Assembly: GCA_029378245.1 (NCBI GenBank)
Contig: JARKIF010000006.1
Span: 1,240,001 to 1,304,000 of the forward strand
Length of the DNA: 64,000 nt
Direction: 5' to 3'
Origin: Roridomyces roridus
Lineage: Eukaryota; Basidiomycota; Agaricomycetes; Agaricales; Mycenaceae
This document shows, one piece after another, positions 22,747 to 33,888 of the stretch. Within the stretch, counting starts at the first letter, position 1. Every line of letters begins with the position of its first letter. A program made the translations under genes and the position numbers. The notes under the pieces are model-generated. The model was not told the DNA's origin and did not search any database. It worked only from the letters and a program-made list of their open reading frames with translations.

Positions 22747-24691
22747 ATGCTCGCTCATCTTCTGTTCAGCTCTGCCTTTCGCGTTGTGACTCTGCGCCTC
22801 TTGTTACTCTCGACTCTGGCGTTGCTCGCATTTTCCATTTCCCTGGGCATTAGGCTGGGTGCTTCCTTGCTTGTCCCTATCGGCTGCACTGTATGGATAA
22901 TCTTGCATCACAGCGTGGTGTGCGCCAGCTACGCATCTCCCTGGTTGCTTTCTATTGACTCTACACAGATTATTTCCCATTAAAATTCGGTCCTGGGTGG
23001 ATCTGGGGATCGTGATGCTTGAGAGTGTTGGTACGTGTCTGTAATCTGTGCCACCATACGTTATAACACGGCGAGCAGGGATGACTTACCTTGCATACGA
23101 CGCGCAAATATTCCACGAATTGATTCCGATCCCATTGATTCCGGCGTTGCTGCTGGGACTTTCCGCCGCATTTCGAATTGCCGGAATATACAAATCAAAG
23201 GAGTCATTCTGGCGCCAGCAATTTCACATGTTCGAGGGTTGCCCCGAGGCCTACCCTCGTTACAGAGTGTTGTCAATTTTCCTTGGCCGTTCCGTTGCTC
23301 GGCCCCTTGTGCGGTATGGCTTGATTGGAACTAGAAAATAGGGTCGCACTCACTCCTTTCTGCCAGTGGAGAGTCCTTTTTTATCATTGTCCTTAGGGCC
23401 CTGTTCATCGGTGGCTTCATGCTAGGATTGCCGGCCATTTCGGTATATTTTGTGGTTATCGTTCCCAATCAAACAATGGTCTACACGCAAACGGTGGCCT
23501 CATACGATACTGGCGGATTCTCTCAGAGTGTACCTCGGATTTATTTGGTGAACATAATCCAGTTCCTTCCCCATTTGGAGCCCTTTCTCATTGAAACTCC
23601 ACAGTTGAATTCAAACGGAACTTCAATGGCGGCTGATATCCAAGTGTCGGCCATGCTGTATGATCTCCCTCAAACACCTTCATGGGGCATGCGCATTCTC
23701 AAGTGTAACACCACCAATGACCAAGCACATTATGAATGTACGTGCCAAGGATCATATATGTACGATCAAACTTACGGCCATGCAACCAGGCCCTGCCATG
23801 TGGTTCCAGATTTCAACCGTGTCCATCTCATTCCCCTCCTTGGACGGGCCATTAGACATATATATTCAGGCAGGGGATGATTTTGACTTGGGCAAGGGTT
23901 CCACCAGTGATAGATCAACGGCTTATGGACTGGCGGACCCAATCCCTGTCTTACCGGGGTCAAATTTGTTTGGTTATCTTTCCTGGACAGAGAGGCAAGT
24001 CATAACCAGCACCGCATTTTTCACCTATGTGGTCTGTCAACCTTCAGTATCATGTCTCTCAGACGCTGACCCCGTAAAGACCAGAAAGTCCGCATTTATC
24101 CCCAGGATCTATGGCTTGCAGCCAAATTCAACAGCGACGGACAACCCTAGCTCCGGGCAATTGACACTGAAACAGCGGCCAGGCATGCAAGTACTTCAAG
24201 ACACGATCAGCAACACCGCTTTCTCTGGTATCGCAACTGTTGGTGGTTTCTGGACATCCGCGAACGGAGCCTTTGCTCTCCTGTTCGGAGCGAATGTGAT
24301 ATATTTTGCATTCGGTGAGTGGTTCAATCAAAAAAGAATGATGACTCTCACATGCTGAGCAGGAAGGAGGCCACTCTCCGCACTCGGTGTGGTGCATATA
24401 TTCCAACGAAACTCTTTGAAGCGCCAATGGAACGAGGATTTCCCTGCTCTTCGAACAGAAGGTGGGGTTCCTGGCTCCGAGGCCGCTGGCATCGTCGCAT
24501 TCATCAGAGAGCGTCTGGTGGATGTCGGAGAGCACCCCCCGGACAGCGTGACCGGCGACGCGGACCAAGAAGACTCTGAGTTACTGCAGGGTCAAAATGA
24601 TGGTACGCCGGCCGGCCCCGGTGTCGAGGCGCAGGTCGGGCTGCAGGACAAGGAGTCCAATGGGCCGGGATATTTGTTAGATGTTGTATAG
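22747..24691 (+). CDS. Multi-pass membrane protein of unknown function
   Basis: Six exons: 22747-22919, 22969-23030, 23079-23313, 23367-23737, 23790-24314 and 24363-24691. The frame is continuous at 1695 bp, 564 aa. Hydrophobic segments lie near the N-terminus (LRLLLLSTLALLAFSISLGI and VPIGCTVWIILHH), in exon 3 (IPALLLGLSAAF), at the start of exon 4 (ALFIGGFMLGLPAISVYF) and late in exon 5 (NGAFALLFGANVIYFAF). Between the last two is an extracellular-looking region of about 270 residues with NQT, NGT and NST glycosylation sequons and several Cys. The tail (RRPLSALGVVHIFQR, RQWNEDFPAL, GIVAFIRERLVDV) is cytoplasmic-looking. The same architecture recurs in unnamed mushroom proteins; the function is not known to me. 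Confidence 0.75.
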
Positions 24692-25202
24692 CTCGTTCGA
24701 TCAAGTATAGACGCGTTGTTTGCGCGTTGTTGATGCGAAGCTGCTGATTGATCGATCAAGAGTGAGTCACAGTCACGAGGCGTGACACCTCACCTTGTCA
24801 CCGACCATCATCTGCTCCCAGGACCCATGGTGCTCACGCGACGGGCCAGCAAGTGCATAACTATTCCGATGGCTTCCCAACGAAGTCATGTCGGAGATCA
24901 TATCCTACTCCTCTCGTCACGAGAAGAGTGTACTCTGCCGCGTCTCCAGACTCTCTCGCCAGCGCAGCCTTACCCCGCTTTATCGGCGGGTCAGCCTGGA
25001 TTCATACGAGGAGCTGTATCGCCTGGGGCTGGGCACCGTACCGTACACGGACACGGCCGTAGAAATTACGGCCGTTTTGGCACACGGCCGCGACATTCCG
25101 GCCCGTAAAATGGCAGCAGATATCGCTGACGGTACGGCACGGTGCCGGACACGGCCGTATTTCCGTAATACGGCCGTAAATTGATGGTCAGTGGGTTCTA
25201 TG

Positions 25203-25822
25203 TAGGGATCGGCACCGTATCCGTACAGCTACGGCATACGTACGTACGGTACGGCACGTCATCCGTACGGTACGGCACGTCATCCGTACGGTACGGCACG
25301 TCATCCGTACGGTACGGCACGTCATCCGTACCGTGGCGCGGCGGGACCTGCTCGTCCGAACCGTACCGGCGCCGTACTTCGTCCGTATGATGCGACGTAG
25401 ATACCCTAGATCTTGATCCTGTCGGGCAGCCGGTGAGCCTGGATCATCAATGGAGCATCCAGATGATGTATCGACGGCCGCCGCACACCGCAGACAGCTG
25501 GGAGGGAAATCAGATCACACTCGATCATCAAATCATCCCGTCCACCTCAGATTGGCCGCGTACGCCTTCTTCAGCGGGTCCTACCGACTCCAACGATGTG
25601 GGCACATCGAGAATACCGCCCTTCATCACTTCCCTTCCTCATCAGCTCACTCATCAAGCCCCACAACGTGCAGTGCATAGTTAGTCCGTATGTCCGTAAG
25701 ACGGCCGTACCGTACCGTGGCGCTCGAGGATGGCACCGTATCGTGCCGTACGTAGCCTCAACACGTCCGTACATCTGTAAGTTGATCCGTACCGTATACG
25801 GTACGTACGGTGCTGATCCCTA
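25203..25822. mobile_element. hAT-like element C (620 bp), nested in B
   Basis: The inverted repeats start TAGGGATCGGCACCGTA and TAGGGATCAGCACCGTA. The 8-bp duplication GTTCTATG is at 25195-25202 and 25823-25830. Subterminal CCGTACGG motifs resemble those of B, so the two belong to related families. The left arm holds a 21-bp tandem repeat. The interior (25390-25680) is unique and non-coding. Confidence 0.88.
25244..25327 (+). repeat. Four perfect tandem copies of a 21-bp unit
   Basis: The unit begins GTACGGTACGGCACGTC and ends ATCC. It is repeated four times without spacers within the left arm of element C. The motif is partly self-complementary and may be a multimerised transposase-binding site (inference). 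Confidence 0.85.
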
Positions 25823-26928
25823 GTTCTATGATTTCTCGCATGAATATGATTATGGGGCGCCAGATTCATTAGTGCCTACAGACTGATTGGGTCTTTGCAC
25901 TCATAACCACCCTCCATCGTACAAAACATGGGGTGGAACCATCTGCCGCCGTCGAGTTTGATAGTTGATGGCGTGTTCATGCGCTGATGGCGGCTGCCGT
26001 AAACATCAACGATGCCCGCCCCAGCCCACGCAAGCCCGCCCACCTAAAGGGGAAGCCATTTCTCCACTTGCCCACCCTGTTTACATCACCGGGTGAGAGA
26101 ATTCCGACACGAATCTACCGCGCTAACAGTGTTCAAGAGAGATTGCCGAGGATTCCCGTATTACGGCCGTAACGGCCGTATTTATACGGGAAATACGGCA
26201 CACAGCCGTGTTGAGCACGGGCCGTATGAACATCGCTACCAGAGGCCCCGGCACGGCACCGTGTCTGTATTACGGAGCTGTATTCCGTGTGATACGGTTA
26301 CGGTGCCCAGCCCTAGTATCGCCAAGGGGGCATCGGGATTTGAAAATTGGATATAGGGTCGAAAACAAGTTTTCGACCCTCGCCTGGACCCCCCCTCCTA
26401 TATAAGGCAGATCATTCCCACGATCACGTCATTTGCCAGTGATCCGAACCATCCGCAGCTCCCAACCATACGGAAAACATGTATTACAAGTTGATTATAA
26501 GCTTTCTGAAGGGCCCCAGTGTCAATTAGCCCCATCCCATGTCTGCTTGAGCAATGACACACTTGTTTACTGTGGGAATGTCTTGCGAAAGAGGCTGCAT
26601 TATGTAATATATTACTTAGTCCCAATTAGCAAATTCTCATCACTCAAAAGTTTTGGTGGTTGGGAGGCTACACTGAGTGGTTGTAGTGCCATATAAACTG
26701 GCAGAAGGGTGTTTAAGATGCTCCAAAACACCTTTACTAACATACAGGTATAAAAAAATTTCGAACCCGCTTGGGACCCCCCCCCCCCCCCCCCCCTTCC
26801 CCGGTACGGATTTCCGATCCCGATGCCCCCTTGTGTATCGCTTCTGGAAATCTCTCTCTTGTAATCTGGAGAATGGGGTCCATGTGGCTTCATTTGTACT
26901 GCATCTACTAGGGGATCCGTTGTACGCT

Positions 26929-27530
26929 TAGTGATGTTCAGGGCCGGGCTTGAGCCCGAAAGCCCGACCGAGCCCGGCCCGGGCTTCATCAAGCCCAGCC
27001 CGGCCCGTCATGAGGCTTGACAGGGCCCAGGGCTCGGGCTTGGAGAATCTCGAGCCCGCCGAAGCCCGCCAGGCCCGGGCTTGGCTGTGTATCAGACAGG
27101 CCGAGTCACCGGCGGCCGGCAAGCTCTCCGACTTGCAGGGATCACTTACCGAGTATCATTTGCCATCCATCAGGTCAGTTGACTCATCTATATGCTGTGA
27201 TTTGCTCTGATATGAGGCTTCGGCTGGATGCCGGCAATGCCCGGCACGGCTCTGTCTACGGAAAGAGTGCAGGTTTCGACTGATTGAGCCTCCTTCATTG
27301 AAGATAAGTTGATTTGACCACAGACAAATGGTGTAGATATATTCACACTCACTTTTCAGGGCATTCCTCAGTGCAAAATGAACTTTGCACAAAAGCCCGG
27401 GCTTCAGGCTTGGGCCGGGCTTGATGCGGGCTCGGGCTCGGGCTCGGGCTCGGGAAATGTTGAGCCCAAGTCCGCCAAAGCCCAGCCCAAGCCCGGGCTT
27501 TCCGGCCCAGCCCGGCCCTGAACATCACTA
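26929..27530. mobile_element. hAT-like element D (602 bp)
   Basis: Both ends start TAGTGATGTTCAGGGCCGGG. The 8-bp duplication TGTACGCT is at 26921-26928 and 27531-27538. Both arms carry many AGCCCGG/CCGGGCT motifs, unlike A, B, C or E. The middle (27120-27390) is AT-richer and non-coding. It is inserted in the F-box gene independently of the A/B/C cluster. Confidence 0.88.
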
Positions 27531-27873
27531 TGTACGCTTCTTCCAGCTCGTCGAGAGCCTCACTAATTTCCTGCAGCAGTACACAGCCGGACTTTGAAAT
27601 CCCACAAGAACTTGACTACATCATATTCAACGCGATGACGCGACTCGAGACTCCCGTGCTCAACGTCCCCCTCGCCGACGCACGCTGCACCGAAATCTTC
27701 CGCGATTGCAGTTTTCCTCGTCTCTCAACCCTCCAATACGTCGCCTCGGAGATCTCCTGCAACGATGTTCTCATCCCTTTTGTTGCTACACACCGATAAA
27801 TATCTCTGCTCGTCATCGGCGCCGACACCATGTGCACCCTCCCACCCGAGAGACACGTGCCTCTGATCGCACC

Positions 27874-28501
27874 TAGGAATGCACACCGTACCCGTCACAA
27901 ACCGTTTGACGGCCGGCCGTACACGGGTACGTACCCGTACCCGTCCGGCTCTTGATCGAACAAATGTACGGGACGGCAACATTGCCGTCCGTCCCGTCAA
28001 TCTGCGAGATTGACGGGCCGTCTACGGGTTGGCGTCCGTGTGGGTCGGATCAGATGGAATTTGGGCGCGCACTTGATGGGCCAGTCATCGGGAGACTCGT
28101 GTCACTCATGATGCCCGCCAAATGCCCGCCTATTTCAGATCCGGGGCTTCTATCGTTGCTTTATCTGCTGATTGAAGCCTGATTGATGGAATCTCTGACA
28201 TCAAATTCACATCAAACCAGTGTCAATGACTGTGGAATAGCTGTTGGCTGAGCAGAATCAAAGGGAATGGCATTTACAACACATCTGTGGCGGATCCCTC
28301 TTCTATAGAATTAAAATGCCTGTGCTTTGATGAGGTTGACAAGAGACCCGTCTTTTGACGGCCGTACCCGTCATTTTTGCCGTCCCGTACCCGTCGGGCC
28401 CGGTCGGATGTCAAAAGACGGCCGTTGATTTGACGGCCCGTACCCGTCTCGTGCCGTCAATTTGACGGCCGTCACCCGTAGACGGGCGGTGTGCATCCCT
28501 A
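27874..28501. mobile_element. hAT-like element E (628 bp)
   Basis: The ends are TAGGAATGCACACCG and TAGGGATGCACACCG. The 8-bp duplication ATCGCACC is at 27866-27873 and 28502-28509. Subterminal GACGGGTACGGG and TTGACGGC motifs are present in both orientations. Deleting it plus one duplication rejoins the F-box coding sequence as HVPLIAPMAKLTTYVG. No transposase was seen. Confidence 0.9.
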
Positions 28502-30863
28502 ATCGCACCTATGGCCAAATTGACCACCTACGTGGGTCCCAGCTCTTTTATGGGATTCGTCCCACGCGGCATTGCCCACATCGGGTTGTTATGGACAGAC
28601 CCACAACCTGATGTCTTGAAGATGTTCGAAAGCCTCTCAACTGTGACGAGAGGGGGCGCGAATCTCACGTTTAGCTGTCTTTGTGAAGGCCAACCCGTGA
28701 TTGGTCCTCAAACAGCTGGCACGCTACCTTGCACGCTACCTCCCTAAAGTCGAGGCGATTCAGCTTCAAGAAAGTATGGACAACAGGCGGTTCGAGCCAG
28801 TAAGCGATTTGTAGTGCGCGATTCATTGGTTTTGAGTGTGTATCATGATGCAGGAAGATCTAGAATGGGCCGCGCAAATCCTTCAGAGCTTCACCACACT
28901 ACGCTATTTTGCGTTCAACTTTATGGCGCCACTTTCAAGGCTTCGTGAACCCGCAAGATTGACCGGCGACGAGTACCACGGGGACAAACTCACGGTAGAA
29001 GATTGGGGTCGGAGTTGTCCTTCTTTGCGCGAATGCTGTCTCCGTGCGTCAATTCTTTGGCTTGATTTGCACTTCGCTCTGATCAATAATTCATACTAGA
29101 CGGATATGCATGGCGTCAGGTTCAAGGGGAATGGGAAACATGCGCGGAGACGGATCTGAAAGAGGTTCCTCCGTTGCATTTGCAGTAAATCAACCCGAGT
29201 GTTCTTTGAAGTCTCTTGGCATTGTGTGTGGTGACTCGGACTCTGGCAGTAGATTCAAGCGTCTTCTAACGCCGCATTCGCAGGTTGGAAAGACCCGCGA
29301 AGCTGGCGTGTACGTTCCCCAAAACTTTAACGGATCAGTTCCAATTTTGCTCTTCATTGTGAACGTCAAAATTCAGCAGAGATCCTCCTGCTCCCAAATG
29401 GTGAACTCTACTTCGATTCCGAGTCTTTCTTTACCGATTCCGAGTCTTTCCCCACCGAAAGCTTCTCCACCAACAATTCCAGCAGTTGACATAGATTCCC
29501 TTCTAATCGACGCACCATCGGGCCTGGGGTGTCCATGTTTTCCTCCCCGTCAGAATACACCGGCACAATGCAGTATTTTCGTGAGAACCACGATTCGCTG
29601 TTCCCCCACGATGCGCCACACTCTGCTGACCGGCCCATGCGCGGACGGACACAGACCGGACGATCAGCAGACGTTGTCGATTATGGATGGTCTCGACATG
29701 TACTTGCGCGGGTCGATGTTTGGCAAGGCGCACAATGCTAATGGCTATGGGTCGTGTTTCCAAGACCTCGACGGCGCGGATGTCGTTTGCGAATTTGTGG
29801 CTCGAGTACATGAAGCATGGGATCAAACCGGACGAGGTCGACGACAAGGGCTTTTTTGATACTGCGGCTGGGCGATATAGTGTGGTGGACGATGAGAATA
29901 ACTTGGTGAGTCCCCGTGTCTATTCCTGCTACCGTTAGGTACAGGTTTCTATAGGGTGCCCTAATTTTTGGTTTTTGCGGGCCATCACATTTTCGTCGTT
30001 CATTTTTGCGTCAGCACTGATGTATCCAGCCAAATGCTGCGCCAAGCCGATGATTGCCGAACTCCCAACGCAATATTGATGACCTCGTCTTCCGGGAGCA
30101 GTCGTATCCGACAGGCTTTTCAACATCTGTGCAAATGCCATGCACAGATGTCGGGTTCCGAGTCTTAAAAATTTATTTTTAAGCTCGGCTTTATCGGCCG
30201 TTTTCCCGCGAGAATGGGGTCGCACTTTTTCGATGACGTCAGTGTCGGTGTTGGGATGATTTCCTTTTTGGGTAATTTTTGGGGCATTCTGGCTCCATTT
30301 GGCTGCCTCTTTGTCATTTACCTTGACATCATGAACATGCATCTTGGCCTTACTTCCGCCAGCTGGGTGTTTCCATCTCCGCCGACATTCGCAGAACTTG
30401 ACCTTGAATTGACCGACGCGGGACGGGTCCATCGGTCTGACAGCCGATGACAGTTCCGTTCCGTTGACAGCTGCTTGACAGCCTCTGAGTCTGAATCGGC
30501 ACCGCCTCTTCATCAGGAAAAAGTTTTTTGCACAGTAGCTGCCACTCATTGTTTGATAACTCGGGTAGCTGCAGGAGCCCTGATAGAATTGGGTGAGATG
30601 CCTGGTAGCCCTTGGTAGCTTCAGTAGCTTCTGGTTTGTAGCCTGGTAGCAGCAGTAGCTCTTCACTCAGTGCTTAGTAGCACCTAATAGACCCTCCCCT
30701 GAAGTCAGTAGAACTGGTAGACTTGTGCAGAGTGCTCAGTAGCACCCAGTCTGAGATGGTGAGCTTTTGGTGAGCTGTTGAAATACAACACAAGTGGTGT
30801 GACAGAGCTCATAAATACTGCAGTGTTCATAGAGTGCTTGTAGTGATTCAATTTCCAAAAAAA

Positions 30864-30960
30864 AAAAAATCCAAAAAAAAAAAAAAATACTTGTCAATGA
30901 AGAGCAAGTCACACTCACAACAAGTTCAAGTCCTGAACCACTTAGGCCACGCAGATTTGA
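30864..30960 (-). repeat. tRNA-like A-box segment followed by a T run
   Basis: On the minus strand GTGGCCTAAGTGGTTCAGG matches a Leu/Ser-type tRNA 5' half (A box). About 60 bp later comes a long T run, a possible Pol III terminator. There is no good B box. It may be a SINE fragment. Confidence 0.4.
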
Positions 30961-31139
30961 TTGACTTTTGAGTCAGTTTTGACTCTCCCACCCAATAACA
31001 AGACCGGTGTCAGACAGAAATCAAATATGTGCATGTTCCGAGAATGAGTCAATAGAGCAAGGGAATTACTTGCAACTTGTTGCAAGTGCCAACACAGGTG
31101 GCACCCTGTTATCAAGCTTTTCTCGGACTTTGGCAAGCT

Positions 31140-31270
31140 CAATTAGTCTAGTAGTTTAGTTGTCTGGTCATAGAGATTGTTATTTACCGGAGGTCTCCTG
31201 TTCGAATCCTGCCCCTGACAAAACTCAAAAAATTCCTCCCTAGGTTTGGAACACCATAGAAGCTTCTCTT
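31140..31270 (+). repeat. tRNA-derived SINE candidate
   Basis: An A-box-like segment (TAGTTTAGTTGTCTGG, about 31150-31165) is followed by a B-box-like GTTCGAATCC (31200-31209) and TGCCCCT, at tRNA-like spacing. CTAGGTTT follows. The 3' motifs match those at 4600-4650. Confidence 0.5.
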
Positions 31271-32639
31271 TTGCAATCCAATTAATTGTTCATTATTGGG
31301 CGACCCTGCCTAGTCGCGCTGGTAGCTCAAGCTACTGAGAGCTACCGGGCGTTGGCAGGTGGCTACCAGGAGCCTAGTAGAGGGGTACTTGGCTACCCAG
31401 CTACCGGGGCTCCGGAGAACTACCAGAGCTACGTATCCAAGTGCATTTTCTGCTGATGTTCCTTCCTGGCATCCGACATTGAATCGACCGCTCAAGATGC
31501 ATTTGGAATTCCACCTTGGGCTACAAACACTGTCGCAGGCATCTTGCTCTCACTTTTGCCGACCTGCGTTCTTGCCTCACATTCTCGGCGCGCCCAGGGG
31601 ACTCACACTCGCCCTCCCATTATGCTCGCGGCCTTCTCCATCAGTAATTCCGCTCGTGGCCCCCATAGACTCGGATTGCCGTGCGTAAGCAATGGCCCTT
31701 AAAAGCAGGTTCTTTGCCGAAAGAGATTCCCAAGAGTGCCACAGTGAGGTAAACCCCTTCCGAACGCCTTGCTCTCTGCTTGCTCCTGCTTGACATAAGT
31801 TTCCGTCCTCAACTGCCACCACATACCTCCACCTCCACCTCCACCTTGGAAGGCTCGGCAAGATAATTTGATTCATGTTCTCTCTTGCCAAGCTTTTACG
31901 CTGCCCTCTTGAGTCTTGCTTGAGCCTGAGGCCTCCACCACAGGCCGGCGTGCAACCGGCGCGACAGCCAACGAAGTTCAGTGTGCTGCCCGTGCTCATT
32001 TCAAATTTGGTGAGCTTCTCCTGGGCTGAGGCTCGAGTTGTCAACGGCTTACTTTGAAGGTTGAATTCAATTTGGTTGAACAATAACTTGAAGTTTTCAT
32101 TGCACAAGTTGAAACTCTGTACTGAGCAGTGAGAAGAGTTGACCAAGAGTCGACGGGCCACACTGACCCCAGTCCCTTGAATGAATGGTCCTGTATTTCT
32201 CCCGTCCTCCGTGATTTTCACCTGACACTTTTTGACTCAATTCTCCTTGGATCCTTCAAGTTGGATGGCAGGAGCGAGGGAGTGCGGCGCGAAGCGGCGC
32301 ACGGACGAGCGACCACTGCAACATGGTGGATAATGAGATTGTACTTATGTTACCCCGCCAAATGCTGTTTTTCAATTCCTATGTGTTGATTCTAGTCCTG
32401 CAATTGCTGCAGGGATGAATAAGTGCTAGCCCATTGTCCACTACCTTAGTATCAGGTTCATTGGAACTTGTCATGGTCAAAAAATTGATGTTGACATTGC
32501 AACGTTGGCCCCACTCAAATGGTAGCAGGCCGTGCCGCTTGCCGGCCCTACAGCTTTATTCCACTTTTACGTTGTCTAATCTCGGTTACCACAACGTCAA
32601 CGTCCAACTACATCAATGTCGAAAACGAGATGGACGATG

Positions 32640-33888
32640 AGTCTACCGTTGCTTGGTCTAACCTCGATCCGCCCAACACGCCAGGTTACTGTTGCGGTCT
32701 TATGTTCCCTGGTACTCCAGCCGCACCCCACCGACTCCGAAAACCCCGACCAGCCCCTGGTCCCGCGTCCCCTGCCGACGTACTCCACCGGCCAAACTGC
32801 AACCGTAGCAACTCAGCCCCAGGCCCTCTCCCCTCGTCTCCCTCTCCACCACCGCGCTCCGCTACCCTCCCCTCCTCGCGCGAGCGCGTCATTACGACTC
32901 CACGCAGCGCGCAGCAGTGTGTGCTCAAAGCCCGCGGGAGCGCCCGTGAGGGTACGATGGATGCGTGTGGGCGATGGGGCGAATGGCCGGACATCATGGA
33001 TGAGCGTCACACTGCTGAATGAGGGCGGGAGGAGAAACGAGCCATTCGGGGAGAGCGAGAGCGAGGTGGGCGTGTCCGTGTGCCCCGTCAGCGTCGACAG
33101 CTGGGTCCCCTTGCGAAGGTCGTAGACGTGGAGCTCGTTGTCGAGAGCTGCGGCGTAGATGTTCGCTCCGTCTGCGCTCTAGCACACTGCAGTGACGGGA
33201 CATCCCACTTCAAAATCGGCTATAGAAGTCTTCCCACCGTCTTCACCATCATCCCAGACCCGCACCGTGCCGTCGTCGGACCCCGTCACGACGAGCTCCG
33301 TCCCACTACCCCCTGCCATCGTCCTGTCGACGCTATTGATGATCTCACGGTGCGCACGAATCTTGCGCACGCGCTGGCCCGTAGTGACGTCCAGCGTGAG
33401 GAGCGTGTGGTCGGCGGAAACAGTGTAGAGCTGCGGCGAGCAGAGGGACCATTGCAGGTCGAGGATCGGCGCTTTTGTGAGGCTAGAGAGGAGCCCGTAG
33501 TTTGTATTCGGGGGGTACGTCCGCCAGAGGGCTGTTTTCGCATGAGTTGGATAGGAAGGAGTGAAGGGGACGACGACGCACAGACACTCCGATCCGCCGA
33601 GCACGCAGCGACATTTTGACCCGTTGGATCGAATCGACAGCTGAGGATCTCATTCCACGCTCCTCTTCAGCGCAATTATCAGAGCAGACGACGACGAGCA
33701 CGCACCGAGTGGGCGCCAGCGAGACTGACAATGGGTGCTTCGAGATTGCTGGTGCGCTGGACAGTGCGGATGAGGCCCTTGCTCTTGTCTCCACTCGAGG
33801 AAATAGCAATCTGGTTGGACGGTGGTGGCGTCGCCTTGGCGCGTTTGATGACGGCCCCGCCAGAGGGCGAGCCTGGTCGTTTGGACAT
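32640..33888 (-). pseudogene. SNRNP40-like WD40 protein (U5 snRNP 40K), pseudogene 1
   Basis: The start MSKRPGSPSGG at 33888, then RTVQRTSNLEAPIVSLAGAH, EILSCRFDPTGQNVAACSADRSV, WRTYPPNTNYGLLSSLTKAP, INSVDRTMAGGSGTELV and GSDDGTVRVWDDGEDGG are the ordered WD40 repeats of the U5 snRNP 40-kDa spliceosome protein. Introns are retained, so it is a genomic duplicate, not a processed copy. The conserved Trp codon after CPVTAVC is TAG. Downstream repeats (SADGANIYAAALDNE, HDVRPFAPSPTRIHR, GFEHTLLRAAWS) persist but decay after about 32880. A functional copy must lie elsewhere if the gene is essential, as expected. Confidence 0.8.

Larger units (their letters stand above)
25024..26315. mobile_element. 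hAT-like element B, nested in A (carries element C)
   Basis: The ends are TGGGGCTGGGCACCGTA and its complement TAGGGCTGGGCACCGTA, with one mismatch. The 8-bp duplication GTATCGCC is at 25016-25023 and 26316-26323. This duplication spans the F-box/element A junction, so B landed after A. Subterminal regions are packed with ACGGCCGTA and CCGTACG motifs on both sides. About 670 bp remain once C is removed. No coding sequence was seen. Confidence 0.85.
25023..26833. mobile_element. hAT-like element A (about 510 bp, carries nested elements B and C)
   Basis: The ends are CAAGGGGGCATCGGGAT, a perfect 17-bp inverted repeat. The right end is 26833. The left end is the C at 25023 or 26323, because element B inserted at the junction. 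The 8-bp duplication TGTATCGC is at 25015-25022 and 26834-26841, inside the F-box codons ELYR. The interior has the self-complementary block GGGTCGAAAACAAGTTTTCGACCC (26356-26379) and a C run longer than 20. The 8-bp duplication supports hAT; no transposase is present. Confidence 0.8.
24827..29188 (+). pseudogene. F-box protein gene broken by five hAT-like insertions
   Basis: Host gene pieces are 24827-25022, 26842-26928, 27539-27873 and 28510-29188. The start MVLTRRA and the F-box LPNEVMSEIIS resemble the F-box gene at 53987, but a 1-nt frame change separates the two here. The body continues with LCRVSRLSRQ, LYRRVSLDSYEELYR, then FWKSLSCNLE after the first cluster of insertions, SFPRLSTLQYVASEIS after the next, and VGPSSFMGFVPRGIAHIGLLW after the last. 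A TAA stop interrupts the frame after FVATHR (27797-27799). The C-terminus uses ordinary introns (near 28801 and after ECCL) and ends WRQVQGEWETCAE ... LHLQ with a stop at 29186-29188. Removing each insertion with one copy of its 8-bp duplication rejoins the F-box sequence. Confidence 0.8.
30530..31440. repeat. Candidate DNA transposon with GTAGC/GCTAC arms
   Basis: The left arm (30530-30760) is dense in GGTAGC and AGTAGC. The right arm (31310-31440) is dense in the complements GCTACC and GCTACT as well as GGTAGC. This pattern resembles the motif-packed subterminal regions of the hAT-like elements nearby. No clean terminal inverted repeat or target duplication was found, so borders are approximate. 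Confidence 0.4.
29189..32639. other. Repeat-rich region without a supported gene
   Basis: Long open frames here (29110-29859 plus, 29935-30666 minus) have no recognised domain and are probably chance. At 29690-29900 a short plus-strand stretch (GFFDTAAGRYSVVDDENNL) may be a gene remnant of unknown family. The region also holds TAGC-rich arms (30530-30760 and 31310-31440), A-rich runs (30856-30888) and two tRNA-like segments. I see nothing I can name between 31450 and 32430. Confidence 0.4.

Noticed and set aside
25244..25327. Regular repeats resembling a CRISPR array
   Set aside because: The units abut with no spacers, lie inside a hAT-like element, and the genome is eukaryotic.
29110..30666. 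Open frames of 249 (plus) and 243 (minus) codons
   Set aside because: No domain, no matching splice partners, and the first overlaps the last exon of the F-box pseudogene.
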